Positions 50,771 through 61,000 of a stretch of DNA of 64,000 bases are shown one piece after another (positions within the stretch are counted from its first letter, which is position 1; the number at the start of each line of letters is the position of its first letter). Made by a program: the position numbers and the translations under genes. Under the pieces are notes generated by a model. It saw only the letters and a list, made by a program, of their open reading frames with translations, did no database searches and was not told where the DNA came from. Source of the DNA: Allosphingosinicella deserti (lineage in GTDB: Bacteria > Pseudomonadota > Alphaproteobacteria > Sphingomonadales > Sphingomonadaceae); NCBI RefSeq assembly GCF_003012735.1, contig NZ_PXYI01000002.1, forward strand, positions 744,001 through 808,000, in the 5' to 3' direction.

Positions 50771-51402
50771 GAGCCCTTGCTCTGGCTGCGTTGGTGCTCG
50801 GGGAAATTCCGGCGCGGGCCGATCCAGGGGAGGCGCCCATGCTCCGCTGGAGGCCGCAGATCGCGGCCGCAGCGAATAGGTTCGGGGTACCGGAAAGGTG
50901 GATCGAGCGTGTCATCTGGGCCGAGAGCCGGGGCAGGACCCGCATCGATGGACGTCCGACGACAAGCCGCGCCGGCGCCATGGGACTGATGCAGCTGATG
51001 CCGGGCACCTGGGCCGAAATGCGGTCGGCGCATGGGCTCGGAGCCGATCCCCATGACCCGGGCGACAACATTCTTGCAGGCACGGCCTATCTGCGCGCGA
51101 TGTACGAGCGCTTCGGATATCCAGGCCTGTTCGCCGCCTACAATGCAGGTCCCGCCCGCTATGCCGCCCACCTCAAGTCCGGCGGGTCGCTTCCGGCCGA
51201 GACCCGCTTCTACCTCGCAGCGGTCACCGGCCGCGGCCCGGCGGTTCCGCAGGCGGGCGGCGCCGGCACCGCGACCACGGGACCTGTTTCAGGTCCGCCG
51301 AGTCTTTTTGCTGTGCATCGCCCGCCCGCTGCAGGACACGCATCGGGGTCAGGGTCCGCCGCCGTGGCGGACCCGCTCTTTTCGCTGCGCAAGGATCCCT
51401 GA
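50758..51402 (+). CDS. Conjugation-associated lytic transglycosylase (SLT family)
   Basis: 214-aa exported muramidase-like enzyme that opens peptidoglycan for the mating channel. Signal peptide (ALALAALVLGEIPARA), catalytic Glu56 in VIWAESRGR, and the SLT motifs AMGLMQLMPGTW and NILAGTAYLRAMYERFGYPGLFAAYNAGP (quoted in part). The Gly/Pro-rich C-terminus is unstructured. Last gene of the HTH-traF-SLT operon; the remaining transfer genes are not in the window. Confidence 0.88.
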   Translation: MASLRALALAALVLGEIPARADPGEAPMLRWRPQIAAAANRFGVPERWIERVIWAESRGRTRIDGRPTTSRAGAMGLMQLMPGTWAEMRSAHGLGADPHDPGDNILAGTAYLRAMYERFGYPGLFAAYNAGPARYAAHLKSGGSLPAETRFYLAAVTGRGPAVPQAGGAGTATTGPVSGPPSLFAVHRPPAAGHASGSGSAAVADPLFSLRKDP

Positions 51403-51750
51403 CGCGGGACTTGCACGAACGCTCTAAAGGGCATGGATCGCGCGGGATGGGCCGGCCGGGCACGCGATTGCGGCGGCTCCTGGTTTCGTTTCGCAGTGCC
51501 CTTAGACCCGCGCGCACGGGCCGCCCTTGGCTCGACCGGCCGTGAAGCTGCACATGATGAAGCCCTGACTATCCTTCGGCAAGCGGAGAGCCTCGCTGAG
51601 CCCGCAGGGAGGCCGGTGTCTACAGTCTTTCACTATCCTGGAGGCGGAACGAAAATAGAACAAGCACTTGCGTTTTTCGCAATTTGTGGGTACATAGAGA
51701 TCGAGGCGGCTCCTCCCGAGTCGCTCCAGTCAGCGTCGGGATGCACCCAG

Positions 51751-51948
51751 ATGGACCAGCTCCTTTTCCTCTCAGCGATCAGCTCGGCAGCCACCGCTTT
51801 GCTCGGCGGCTTGGGATGGCTGGTCTATCGTGCCTGCCTCGGGATCGCTCTGGTCATCGAGGCCAAAGGCCGCCGTGAGGCGCGGCGCTCGGCTATCCGA
51901 ATGGCGGCACGTCGAGAACGGGTGAAGCACGAACCACCCAAGCCGTGA
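51751..51948 (+). CDS. Possible small membrane protein
   Basis: 65-aa frame with a hydrophobic N-terminal half (FLSAISSAATALLGGLGWLVY) and a basic tail. The frame is open upstream to 51433, but that part has no protein-like conservation pattern that I can recognise. The 51403-51750 stretch holds nothing else. Kept as a low-confidence call. Confidence 0.35.
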   Translation: MDQLLFLSAISSAATALLGGLGWLVYRACLGIALVIEAKGRREARRSAIRMAARRERVKHEPPKP

Positions 51949-52040
51949 ACGGACCAGCATCGGTTCAAACGGGCTTTGGGCCAGCGGCGGCCCTCCTGAG
52001 GCTGAGACGGGACCGCACGGCTGCCGTCGGCAGCCGCGGG

Positions 52041-52421
52041 TCAGGAGCAACCGGCCTTGTGCCTGTGCTGCCGCTTCAGGAGCTCGATCGTGTCTGAGGC
52101 CTTGGCGAGGGCCACCTCGACCGCATGGATGTCCGTCACCAGAGCGAGGTCGCCGCGGCCGCTCAACCCGAGGATGACGCTCAGCACCGCATCTGATCGG
52201 CGAGCCAGGCGGATCAGATGATAGCCGCTTGGCCCAACGGTTCCGCAGAGCCAATTGCGAGCGGTACGGTCGCATGTGTCTGTCCAGCGCATGATCATCT
52301 TGGCTGCCGTCCGCGTGCCGCCCAACTCACCACGAAGCGCAGCGCTGATCTCCAGGATATAGTTTGCTTCGCTACATAGGTTCGACCGTCCCGGCAGGAC
52401 GTTGCCGCTTTTAGGAAACAT
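52041..52421 (-). CDS. Conserved-looking hypothetical, possible HTH regulator
   Basis: 126-aa protein. The region TRTAAKMIMRWTDTCDRTARNWLCGTVGPSGYHLIRLARRSD (residues about 36-77, quoted in part by its key turns) has helix-turn-helix character: AAKMIMRW, then RTARNWLCGT and a recognition-like helix HLIRLARRSDAVL. It is divergent from the serine recombinase gene and its start codon lies in a perfect 14-bp palindrome, consistent with a self-regulating repressor of the module. Confidence 0.6.
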   Translation of the reverse strand: MFPKSGNVLPGRSNLCSEANYILEISAALRGELGGTRTAAKMIMRWTDTCDRTARNWLCGTVGPSGYHLIRLARRSDAVLSVILGLSGRGDLALVTDIHAVEVALAKASDTIELLKRQHRHKAGCS

Positions 52422-52427
52422 GTTTCC
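52414..52427. promoter_or_regulatory. 14-bp perfect palindrome over a start codon
   Basis: GGAAACATGTTTCC spans the ATG of the minus-strand gene at 52421, 57 bp before the recombinase start. A regulator bound here would block both translation-start region access by polymerase and the divergent promoter. Confidence 0.5.
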
Positions 52428-52483
52428 GACCCTTCCGCGCTACATGGTTCACGCGATCTATTCTCCGGGACAGCCGACCGAGC

Positions 52484-54043
52484 ATGACGATCAACTGGAG
52501 CGACCCCGAAAGCCCTGATCCGCCAACGAAGCGGGCCGCGCAATATCTGCGAATGTCAACCGAGCATCAGCGTTATTCATGCGACAACCAGGCTTTGGCC
52601 ATCGCGCATTACGCCCAGCGGCATGGATACGAAATCGTCAGGACCTATGCCGACGAAGGCAAGAGCGGGCTCATCCTCGAAGGGCGCCGAGCGCTGCAGC
52701 AATTGCTGTGCGACGTGGACGAGGAGCGCGTGAATTTCGAGGCGCTGCTCGTTTACGACGTGAGCCGGCTCGGCCGCTTCCAGGATCCGGATGAGGCCGC
52801 CAGCTACGAGCTCCGCTGCCGCAAGGGCGGCGTTGCCGTCCATTATTGTGCCGAGCAGTTCGAGAATGACGGCAGCATCGCATCGGCAATCCTCAAGACG
52901 GTCAAGCGCGCGATGGCAGGCGAGTATAGCCGCGAGCTTTCGGTCAAGGTCTTCGCCGGCAAGGCGGATCTCATCCGCCGCGGCTATCGTCAGGGCGGTC
53001 CCGCAGGATTCGGGCTCCGACGCTGCCTCGTCGATCAGAACGGGTCCCGAAAGCAGTTGCTGGCTCGGTGCGAGCAGAAGAGCATCACGACCGATCGGGT
53101 AGTACTCGTTCCAGGGCCTCCCGACGAAGTTGCCATCGTTCAGGAGATCTATCGCCTGTTCGCAGGCGGCCTCAACGAGACCGAACTCGCCGCTCTTCTC
53201 AACAGGCGGAGAATTCCCACGGACCTCGGCCGGCTTTGGACGCGCGGCAGCGTGCACAGCCTCCTCGTCAACGACAAATATGTCGGCGACAATGTCTGGG
53301 GACGAACCTCGTGGAAGCTCAAGGAAAGGTGCATCCGCAATGCCCGCCGCGACTGGATATGTGCAGACGCCGCCTTCCCGGCGATCGTGGACAAGGCCCT
53401 TCACGCGCGCGTGCAGGCGATCATCGCGGCACGGCGGGTCCCGCCTAGCGACGAAAATATGCTCGACCGCCTCCGGATGATCCTTGCGAGTGCCGGGACC
53501 CTGTCCAGAACGATCATCGACGCGGTGGAGGATGCACCGTCCAGTGATGCGTATCAGCACCGATTCGGAAGCCTGGTGCGGGCCTACTCTCTGATCGGGT
53601 TCATCCCGGCCATGAACTTCGATTTCCTGCAGATCGATCGGGACCTGCGGCAGCTGCAACCCGCGATCATTGAAGGCGTGGTGGAAGGTATCGAGCGCGC
53701 GGGCGGCGCCGTTCGCCGCCATCCGAAGGCTGCCTTCCTGACGGTGAATGACGAGTTTACCGCCTGGATCATGGTGGTGCGATGCCGTTCGACAGCGACT
53801 GGAGCCCCACGTTGGTGGGTGCGCCTCGATGATCGTCGGAAGGTCGATTTGACCGTCGCCGTTCGAATGGCCGAAGGCAATGACGTGCCCCATGATTATT
53901 ATCTGCTGCCGCAGCTCGGGGGCAAGCGACGCTTGCTGAGACTGGGCTCGTCCAACGGTGTCCATCTGGATGCCTTCCGCTGCGAAACGCTCGATCCTCT
54001 CTTCGCGATGGCCTCGAGGGGCGGGTGGGGGAGGGCGGTGTGA
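52484..54043 (+). CDS. Large serine recombinase
   Basis: 519-aa site-specific recombinase. The resolvase domain opens with AAQYLRMSTEHQRYSCDNQ (nucleophile Ser25), followed by YADEGKSGLILEGRRALQQL and YDVSRLGRFQD. A recombinase domain (about 175-270, GGPAGFGLRRCLVD; LLNRRRIPT; VHSLLVNDKYVGDNV) follows. The C-terminal 200 residues are not the usual zinc-ribbon/coiled-coil of phage integrases and look specific to this type. Overlaps the ParB-like gene by 4 bp. Confidence 0.9.
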   Translation: MTINWSDPESPDPPTKRAAQYLRMSTEHQRYSCDNQALAIAHYAQRHGYEIVRTYADEGKSGLILEGRRALQQLLCDVDEERVNFEALLVYDVSRLGRFQDPDEAASYELRCRKGGVAVHYCAEQFENDGSIASAILKTVKRAMAGEYSRELSVKVFAGKADLIRRGYRQGGPAGFGLRRCLVDQNGSRKQLLARCEQKSITTDRVVLVPGPPDEVAIVQEIYRLFAGGLNETELAALLNRRRIPTDLGRLWTRGSVHSLLVNDKYVGDNVWGRTSWKLKERCIRNARRDWICADAAFPAIVDKALHARVQAIIAARRVPPSDENMLDRLRMILASAGTLSRTIIDAVEDAPSSDAYQHRFGSLVRAYSLIGFIPAMNFDFLQIDRDLRQLQPAIIEGVVEGIERAGGAVRRHPKAAFLTVNDEFTAWIMVVRCRSTATGAPRWWVRLDDRRKVDLTVAVRMAEGNDVPHDYYLLPQLGGKRRLLRLGSSNGVHLDAFRCETLDPLFAMASRGGWGRAV

Positions 54044-54933
54044 GCGCGCCATCGCTTCCCGCACGTATCGAGATGATCCCGCTCGATGGCATCACGGTCG
54101 TCAACCCGCGCAGTCGCAACAGGCGCATCTTCAAAGAGATCGTCGACAATATCGACCGCATCGGTCTGAAGCGCCCGATCACCGTGCGCCCCCGCGCCGA
54201 GGACGCTGACGGGTCGCGTTATGACCTCGTCTGCGGCCAGGGAAGGCTGGAGGCCTATCAGGCCCTGCATCAGACCGAGATACCGGCTTTCATCGTCGAG
54301 GCGGAGCCCGAGGACTGCCTGATCGCGAGTCTCGTCGAGAATTGCGCGCGGCGGCAGCACCGCGCGATCGACCTGCTCCAGGACATCGGAGGAATGCGCG
54401 AGCGTGGCTATTCGGTTGCGTGCATCGCTGGAAAGACGGGCCTGTCGGAGGAATATGTGGGCGGTGTCGCGCGCCTCCTCGAAACGGGCGAGCAGCGCCT
54501 TCTGAGAGCCGTGGAATCAGGGTCACTTCCGGTCAGTGTCGCGATCGAGATCGCCGACGCCGACGATGATGACGTCCAGCGTGCCTTGCAGAGCGCTTAC
54601 GATCAGGGCCTGCTGCGCGGCAGGAAGCTGCTCGCTGCCAAGCGACTGGTGGAAGCACGCCGCCGCCGGGGGAAGCGCCTCAAGTCCGTCGAGCCCTATG
54701 CGCCCGAGAAGCTCAACTCGGCCGCGCTGGTTCGCGCCTACCAGGACGATGCCCAGCGCAAGCGCGAGATCATCCGGCGGGGCAACAGTGCGAAGGACAG
54801 GCTGGTGCTGATCACCGAAGCCCTTCGACGGCTCGCCGCCGATGCGGCCTTCGCCGCGCTGATCAAGGAGGAAGGGCTGGATACCATGCCTCAGAAGATC
54901 GCCGATCGCGTCTCCAGCGTGCAAGCGGCATGA
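54040..54933 (+). CDS. ParB/RepB/Spo0J-like protein
   Basis: 297-aa protein from GTG 54040 (GTGA overlap with the recombinase stop; GGGGGAGGG upstream). The ParB N-terminal domain is clear: NPRSRNRRIFKEIVDNIDRIGLK, VCGQGRLEAYQALHQTEIPA, ENCARRQHRAIDLLQDI. An HTH follows (VACIAGKTGLSEEYVGGVARLL). No ParA partner is present, so classical partition is unlikely; a role linked to the recombinase is suggested by coupling. Confidence 0.88.
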   Translation: MSAPSLPARIEMIPLDGITVVNPRSRNRRIFKEIVDNIDRIGLKRPITVRPRAEDADGSRYDLVCGQGRLEAYQALHQTEIPAFIVEAEPEDCLIASLVENCARRQHRAIDLLQDIGGMRERGYSVACIAGKTGLSEEYVGGVARLLETGEQRLLRAVESGSLPVSVAIEIADADDDDVQRALQSAYDQGLLRGRKLLAAKRLVEARRRRGKRLKSVEPYAPEKLNSAALVRAYQDDAQRKREIIRRGNSAKDRLVLITEALRRLAADAAFAALIKEEGLDTMPQKIADRVSSVQAA

Positions 54934-55823
54934 CCGCGCTGCACCGCACGCAGCCGGTCGTGCTGGGCTTCGAGCAATCGAGTGTCCGCGTCCCCATTGA
55001 CGCCATCCGGCCCTTGCGGGAAGTTTCGGGCCGTACGAGGCGATCCGCGAAATATCGTCAGATCGCCGCGTCCATCGCGGAGGTCGGGATCGTCGAACCG
55101 CCGGCCGTTATACGCGATGCACAGGATCGTGATCTCTATCACCTTCTGGACGGTCACGTTCGCGTCGCGATCTTGCGCGAGCAAGGCGAAACGGATGTGA
55201 CATGCCTGGTCGCCATCGACGACGAGGCTTTCACCTACAACAAGCGCATCAGCCGGGTCGCGACGATCCAGGAGCACAAGATGATCCTGAAAGCGATCGC
55301 GAAGGGAGTCCCGGAAGAGCGGCTCGCGCGCGCGCTCAACGTCAATATCGCCCATATTCGGGCCAAGCAGAAAATGCTGATCGGTATCTGTCCGGAGGTG
55401 GTCGACCTGCTCCGCGATCGCCACGTGCCTATCAATGTTTTCCGCGAGCTGCGTTTCATGAAAACGGTCCGGCAGATCGAAGCCGCGCAGGCGATGATCA
55501 CGATGAACCGTTATTCGCTCGCTTACGCCAAGTCACTGCTCGCGGCGACGCCCGCGGATCAGATGGTGGAAGGCAAGAAGCGCCGCAGACGCGGCCTCTC
55601 CCGCGCGCAGATCGAGACAGTGCGGCGTGAGACGTGCAACCTCGACCGTGAGTTGCGCCTGGTGGAGCAGGATTACGGCGTCGATCAGCTCGACCTCGTG
55701 CTCGCGACCGGGTTCGTCACACGTTTGCTCGGGAATGTCCGGGTGGTCCGACATCTCGCGCAACATCATTCCGACATCCTCGCCGAGTTCCAGAAAATCG
55801 CGGAAGCTCAGGGCGCTTCGTGA
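54930..55823 (+). CDS. RepB C-terminal-domain ParB-like protein
   Basis: 297-aa second ParB-like protein, overlapping the first by 4 bp (ATGA). The N-terminal ParB domain is shortened (DLYHLLDGHVRVAILREQG). The HTH region (VATIQEHKMILKAIAKGVPE; RLARALNVNIAHIRAKQKML) and the C-terminal part (FRELRFMKTVRQIEAAQAM; YAKSLLAATPADQMV) match the RepB plasmid-partition C-terminal family. Recombinase plus two coupled ParB-type proteins form a recurring triad in alphaproteobacterial islands; its function is not established to my knowledge. Confidence 0.85.
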   Translation: MTALHRTQPVVLGFEQSSVRVPIDAIRPLREVSGRTRRSAKYRQIAASIAEVGIVEPPAVIRDAQDRDLYHLLDGHVRVAILREQGETDVTCLVAIDDEAFTYNKRISRVATIQEHKMILKAIAKGVPEERLARALNVNIAHIRAKQKMLIGICPEVVDLLRDRHVPINVFRELRFMKTVRQIEAAQAMITMNRYSLAYAKSLLAATPADQMVEGKKRRRRGLSRAQIETVRRETCNLDRELRLVEQDYGVDQLDLVLATGFVTRLLGNVRVVRHLAQHHSDILAEFQKIAEAQGAS

Positions 55824-55962
55824 TGAGGGCGGGCGCACCGCCCGCGACGGCGGGTTCAGGACCGATGTAATGGCGCCGCTAAGAGCCGTGTCGACCGATC
55901 ATCCTCGCAATCCACAGGGCGGCCGGATTGACCCCACTCGCTTGTTCCATTTCTGTTCCGGC

Positions 55963-56190
55963 ATGGCGAACGCTCGATTCGAAACCACCTTCAGCTTCAG
56001 CCGGCACCGCGCGAATTGCCCCGTGCTCTGCCGTGCATGCGGGCATGAAATCGTCGTTGCGCCGTCTGCATTCGCCGACGTGTTCCCGCTGCCGGTGACG
56101 ATCAAGGAGGCTGAGCGACGGCTGAACTGCACCGTTTGCGGTGCGCGGCGCGCCCGGCTCATTCCCGTCCCGATGCCGGCCGCGCGATGA
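55963..56190 (+). CDS. Small zinc-ribbon protein
   Basis: 75-aa protein with two Cys pairs (VLCRACGHEIV and LNCTVCGARRA) spaced as a zinc ribbon, and the opening ANARFETTFSFSRHRANCP. The ATG at 55963 is chosen because the recognisable part begins there. It lies 140 bp after the RepB-like gene on the same strand and may belong to the recombinase-ParB module. Function unknown. Confidence 0.6.
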   Translation: MANARFETTFSFSRHRANCPVLCRACGHEIVVAPSAFADVFPLPVTIKEAERRLNCTVCGARRARLIPVPMPAAR

Positions 56191-56324
56191 GTGTCTCGAT
56201 AACCTCGGGTGGTGATTGGTCATCAATTGCCACGACCCTGATGCACCGCGGCTCTGGGGTACGTACATCGTTGAATAAGCCGCGGGATCGACATCTAGGC
56301 TCGTGCGCCTAAGCTGACGACGGC

Positions 56325-56505
56325 GATCGCCCCTGCGTGCCTATTGCCCGCGACCCTTTTACCACGGGAGGGCTGTGGGAGGCCCTTCAAGCACGGAGCG
56401 GCCCGGATCGAATGCCATGCCCATCATGGCGGTCCGGGTTGACGGGAGAAGGAGACCCCCTGGATCCCCAAGAGGCGGTCGCCACCTCATCATCCGTCGA
56501 TTTTG
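56325..56505 (+). repeat. Diverged repeat, copy 1
   Basis: About 180 bp related to 57385-57560. Shared blocks include ACCACGGGAGGGCTGTGG-like, CTTCAAGCACG, and AGGCGGTCGCCACCT, in the same order and orientation, with clear divergence between blocks. Confidence 0.6.
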
Positions 56506-57384
56506 AACGCAACCACTTGGATAGCGGTTGAGCGCCTTCATGCTCGAACCGCGCCCCGGTTCAGCCTGTGGTCGCTCGCGGTGCATGTCCATTCGGAGTT
56601 CCTCCCGATGTTGTCACCTGAGACTTCTTCGGCAGAGAGCGGACACCCCGGTCGCAACTGAGATGTTGAAAGCGGCTGACGATGATCTCGACGCGCCGCG
56701 CGTGCACGGCAGCCGCCAGCGGGAAGAAGCGGCGCCGACCTCGGCTCTGACTTGAGAGTAGCTTTGATCGAGCGCCAAAGCACTGGGTTCAGCGGAAAAC
56801 GCTGGAATGATGCGTCAGCTGCCGTCTGCAAAGCTGCAGTGGATCTCGATTGCGAGAGCGTCGATCGATTGACGACGGACTTGATCGAAATGGCTGGCGT
56901 CGATCGTCCAGGTCGCGAAAGGCGTGAAGAGAATGTCGCGGCCCGAACCGTCGCCGATCAGCTGGACGTCGATTGCATCGAGCGGATCGAGCAGCGGCCG
57001 GCGTTTAAGATGGGGCTGGCCGGATGCGTCGTGCACGACCGCAGCATCGGCAATCGCTGACCAACTATATTCGAAGTTACGCCGGACACCGAAAGGCAGA
57101 TCGAAGCTGGCGCCGCCACCATCGACCCATGTTCGAAAGCGGCGTGGCACACCCAGGACAACGCGGATTGGCTCATCGAAAGGGGGGCGCAGCCCCTTGC
57201 CCAACAAGAACGGTCTGAACCTCAATATACGAACGCCGGCCTCACCGGGGAATGGGTCGAAGCCATTTGTCCCATCGATCGCGGATATTGAAGCTGATGC
57301 ACGTGGGCTCTGGGCTCCTGCGATAGCGAACGGGTCGCGAAGTCGATTTCGAGGCGCGAGAGAGGCTAAGCTGAGAGCGCCAAC

Positions 57385-57560
57385 GCCCCCGCGTGCGTTG
57401 TTATCCGCTGCCTTTGCACCACGGAAGGGCTGTGGAAGCCGCTTCAAGCACGCAGTGGCTCGGGTCGGATGCAACGCCCAGGATTGAGATCCGAGTCGGC
57501 AGGGAAAGGAAAGCCGCTGGATCCTTGCTCATGAGGCGGTCGCCACCTGTTGTGCAAATC
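57385..57560 (+). repeat. Diverged repeat, copy 2
   Basis: Partner of 56325-56505, about 1.06 kb away in direct orientation. Shared blocks: CACCACGGAAGGGCTGTGG, CTTCAAGCACG, CTGGATCC and AGGCGGTCGCCACCT. Possibly ends of a decayed mobile unit, or conserved promoter-like segments. Confidence 0.6.
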
Positions 57561-58037
57561 TGCAGGTCGTGCGCTGGCCCAAGGTTTCCGCTGACAGACT
57601 TCAACATGCTCGACATGCGCCGGATATAAGCCCTGTTGTCATCCAATATTTCAGAGCATCTTGTCACGGCCGCTCGATCATCCGCCGCTGCAACGCGGCC
57701 GATCCGCATCGAGCTGCTCTGGACTATTCATGTCGACGAGCGTGCATGTTGGATCGTGCATGGCTCTCGACATAGCGCCTGACGGGCCCCTCCGTTTACC
57801 CGGTTCGTGCTCCGCTGCGGCGAGGATGGCGCGAAACCTGCGAGCGCGTCGTTAGCCTCGAACCTTGAACCCGGCTCCCTGACCGCGCGAGCAAGGGTCG
57901 AAGAGGACGCACAGATATTTCGCCGTCGGCCTAAACATTGCTGAGATTCTCCCGATCAGGGAGTCGAGCGGGCGGCAGGCGCCCCAACGAGAAGGACGAT
58001 GCCGGCATCTGGCTGCCGCGTCGGAGGGGGAAGTTCA

Positions 58038-61000
58038 ATGGTTGCGATATTCACGGGCGGTGGCACGGGACTCGAGCGCGGGTCGGGATCCTTGCTGGGC
58101 AAGGCGGGCCTGCTCGGCTCCTCATCGCTGGGGAAAACCGGCGAGCAGCTGTTCGTCAATGCCGCGAACGGCAATCTGGTCGTCAGCCAGCGCGACGAGA
58201 TCCTGATCGGACGTGGCCCCGACGCGATCGTCTCGCGGACCTATAACAGCCAGGCCGCGGAGGGGCTCGACGAGAATAGAGACCGGTGGCGTCAGAGCGG
58301 CGATCGCAGGATCGTGCTTGCCGGCACTGAGAACGCGGCCGGAAGCGTCGCTACGCGCGTCTCGGCGGACGGATCGGAGATAAGCTACACGTGGAACGGG
58401 ACGCGCGGCCTGTACGTCGCCACCTCCGGGGCCGGCGCTCACGACACGCTGTCGTTGTCCAACAAGGTTTGGACATGGGTCGACGGAACCACTCAGGCAC
58501 GAGAGATCTACCAGAAAGAAGATGTTCAAAGCGCCTACGCTCGCATCACTTCCGAAACCGACCGCTACGGCAACTCTCTTACATTCACCTATTTTCCCGA
58601 AAAGGGGGGCAATCTCCAGAAGATAACTACTGCAGACGGCGGCTTTATCCAATATGAATGGTCGGTTGAAAACAAGAACAACCTCAGGTCGATCACCACG
58701 GGATACACAGACGTAACGAGCACTCCACCCAAATCGGCGACGCTGACCCGAACCTGGTACCAATATGACAATGGCAATCGTCTGAAGACGGTAACGGTCG
58801 ATCTCAGTCCGGAAAACAGCAACGTTGCGGACTCCGATGTCTACGTCACGACCTATCACTATCTGAGCGACGGCACCAACCGCATCGAGATGATCGAGCA
58901 GAGCGACGGGACTCTCGTCAAGATCGGCTATACCGGAGCTGCGGTGACCAGCATCACCGAGGCCGGCCCGGGTGGCACGACGCGCGTCACGAAGCTCACT
59001 TACGGCACGAACTACACCCTTGTCACCGATCCGCTCGAGCAGGTCACCCGGCTCGACTTCGATGGGGTAAGCGCCGACAAATGGCTGAAGCAGATTACGG
59101 CTCCCGCGGCCGCTGGCGGTCTGGCGCAGGCGACGACAAAGTTCAGCTACGATGCAGTCACTGGCGACGTTCTGATCATTGAAGACGCTGCCGGCGATGC
59201 TGCGACGTTCACTTACGACGGTGCGGGGAACGTCCTGACCGAGACGGACCCCCTCGGCAATATCATTCGGCGTACCTATGGTGCCCGCAACGAGATTCTG
59301 ACCGAAACGAGGGAATCGCTCGTCGCGCCGGCCGAGAGCTTCGAGGACGGGCTTTCAACCGGATGGCTCCTCAATGGCGCCGCCGCTCCTGTCTCGGGTC
59401 CATTCAGTGGTGTGGGCGGCTCGGTCAGCCACTTCGCAGGTCGGTTCGGCTGGACCGGCGACGGTGAAGCGCTGTCGAAGACCTTTGTGCTGAACGGCAG
59501 CGGCCGGACGATCATCGATTTCGAATTCCTGAAGTTCGACACCTGGGACGGCGAGGCCTTCCGGGTATACCTCAATGGCGGCGCAGCAATCTCGTTCGTG
59601 CCGGGGCAGGACGCGAGCGGAACCTTCTCCATAGCGGGGCTCACCGGCACCTATCGGATCACGTCTTCCGGCCAGGACAGCGATCTCGGCATCGGCCCCA
59701 ACGCTCCGGACCGCGCTTACCATGTTCAGCTGGCGGTGGCCGGGACGGGCTCGTCTGTCCGGCTCGGCTTCGGGTCGGGACTTGACCAGGTCCCTGAGGA
59801 CGAATCATGGGGCATCGACAATGTCGCGGTGCGCGAGGCGACGACCACGCGCTACGTGTACGATCCCAGCATGGCCCTGGCGTATCGGGTGTCGGCCGAA
59901 GGTCGCGTGACGGCCTACGAGAACAATCAAGGCCTGGTCTCGCAGGAAAGGTCGCTGGGCAACAAGCGCTATCCCATGGCAGGGCTGTCGCCGGGCGCCG
60001 CGATTGATTATGCGACGATCCGAAATTGGGAACTTGCGATCACCGACTGGAGCGGGACGTCGCTGATCTCCTACCAGCGCGACGTGCGTGGTGAAGTCGA
60101 AATTGCCCGTCACTGGACCAATGTGGCTGTGAATGGATATGGCCGGGATGCCCGAGCCACCGAGTTCGGCTATGATACAGCCGGCAATCTGGTTTATCAT
60201 AGGGTGGGCAACGCCTTCGCGGAAACCTATCGCTACGATGGCCTCCTGCGTGTCGAATCCAAGAAGGACTCGAACGGGAACGAGACCAAGCTCAGTTACT
60301 CTGTCCTGAGCGGCGCCCCTGGTGGAGTGTCGTCCCAGACGGTGGTCCAGCTCGCAAACGGCGCACTCGAAACGTCTTCATTCGATTCACTCGGCCGGTT
60401 GATCAATGTCGTGAAGTCGGGTGGCGGAGCAACGAGCACGACCAGCTATCGCTATGATGCGGCGGGTCGGTTGCGGGCGATTATCGACGGCACTGGTCAG
60501 CGGAGCAGCATCCTGTACGATGGGGCGGGCCGAAGGGCCGCGGACATCAAGCCGGACGGCTCAGTCACCGAATATCGTTACAGTCTCGACGACAACCTCA
60601 TCGCGACGATCCGGCATGGCGCGAAGCTGACCAACGCACAGCTCGAGAGCCTGGTCGACGCCGCAGGCAACCCGACGAACGTCTTGGTGGTCATGCCGGG
60701 CGCGCACGCAGATGACCGCTACGAGTGGCGCGTTTACGACCAGGCGGGTCGCCTTTCCGGAACGATCGACGGGAAGGGAGCCGTTGTACAATATGTCTAT
60801 GACGGGGCCGGGAGGCCGATTTCCGAGACCCGGTTCGCCAATTTCCTCCATGCGTCCCTAGTCGAGGGGTATCGCGCGTCCGGAAGTCCTTCGAGCCTGC
60901 CTCTCCCGCAGGAGAACACGAACAATGATCGCATCCTCCGCAACTTCTACGATCGCGACGGCCTGCTGATCGCCACGATGGACGGTGACGGCGCCCTGGC

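Larger units (their letters stand above)
56191..58037. other. 1.85-kb stretch without a confident gene
   Basis: Frames here are short, overlapping and of mixed phase. The longest is a 219-codon minus-strand frame (56815-57474) with no recognised motif; its first part lies within a repeat copy, so I do not call it a gene. The region looks like decayed insertion or recombination debris between the recombinase module and the RHS gene. Confidence 0.5.

Noticed and set aside
56815..57474. 219-codon minus-strand frame as a gene
   Set aside because: No recognised family, no clear RBS, and its first part lies within a diverged repeat; plus-strand frames overlap it equally well.
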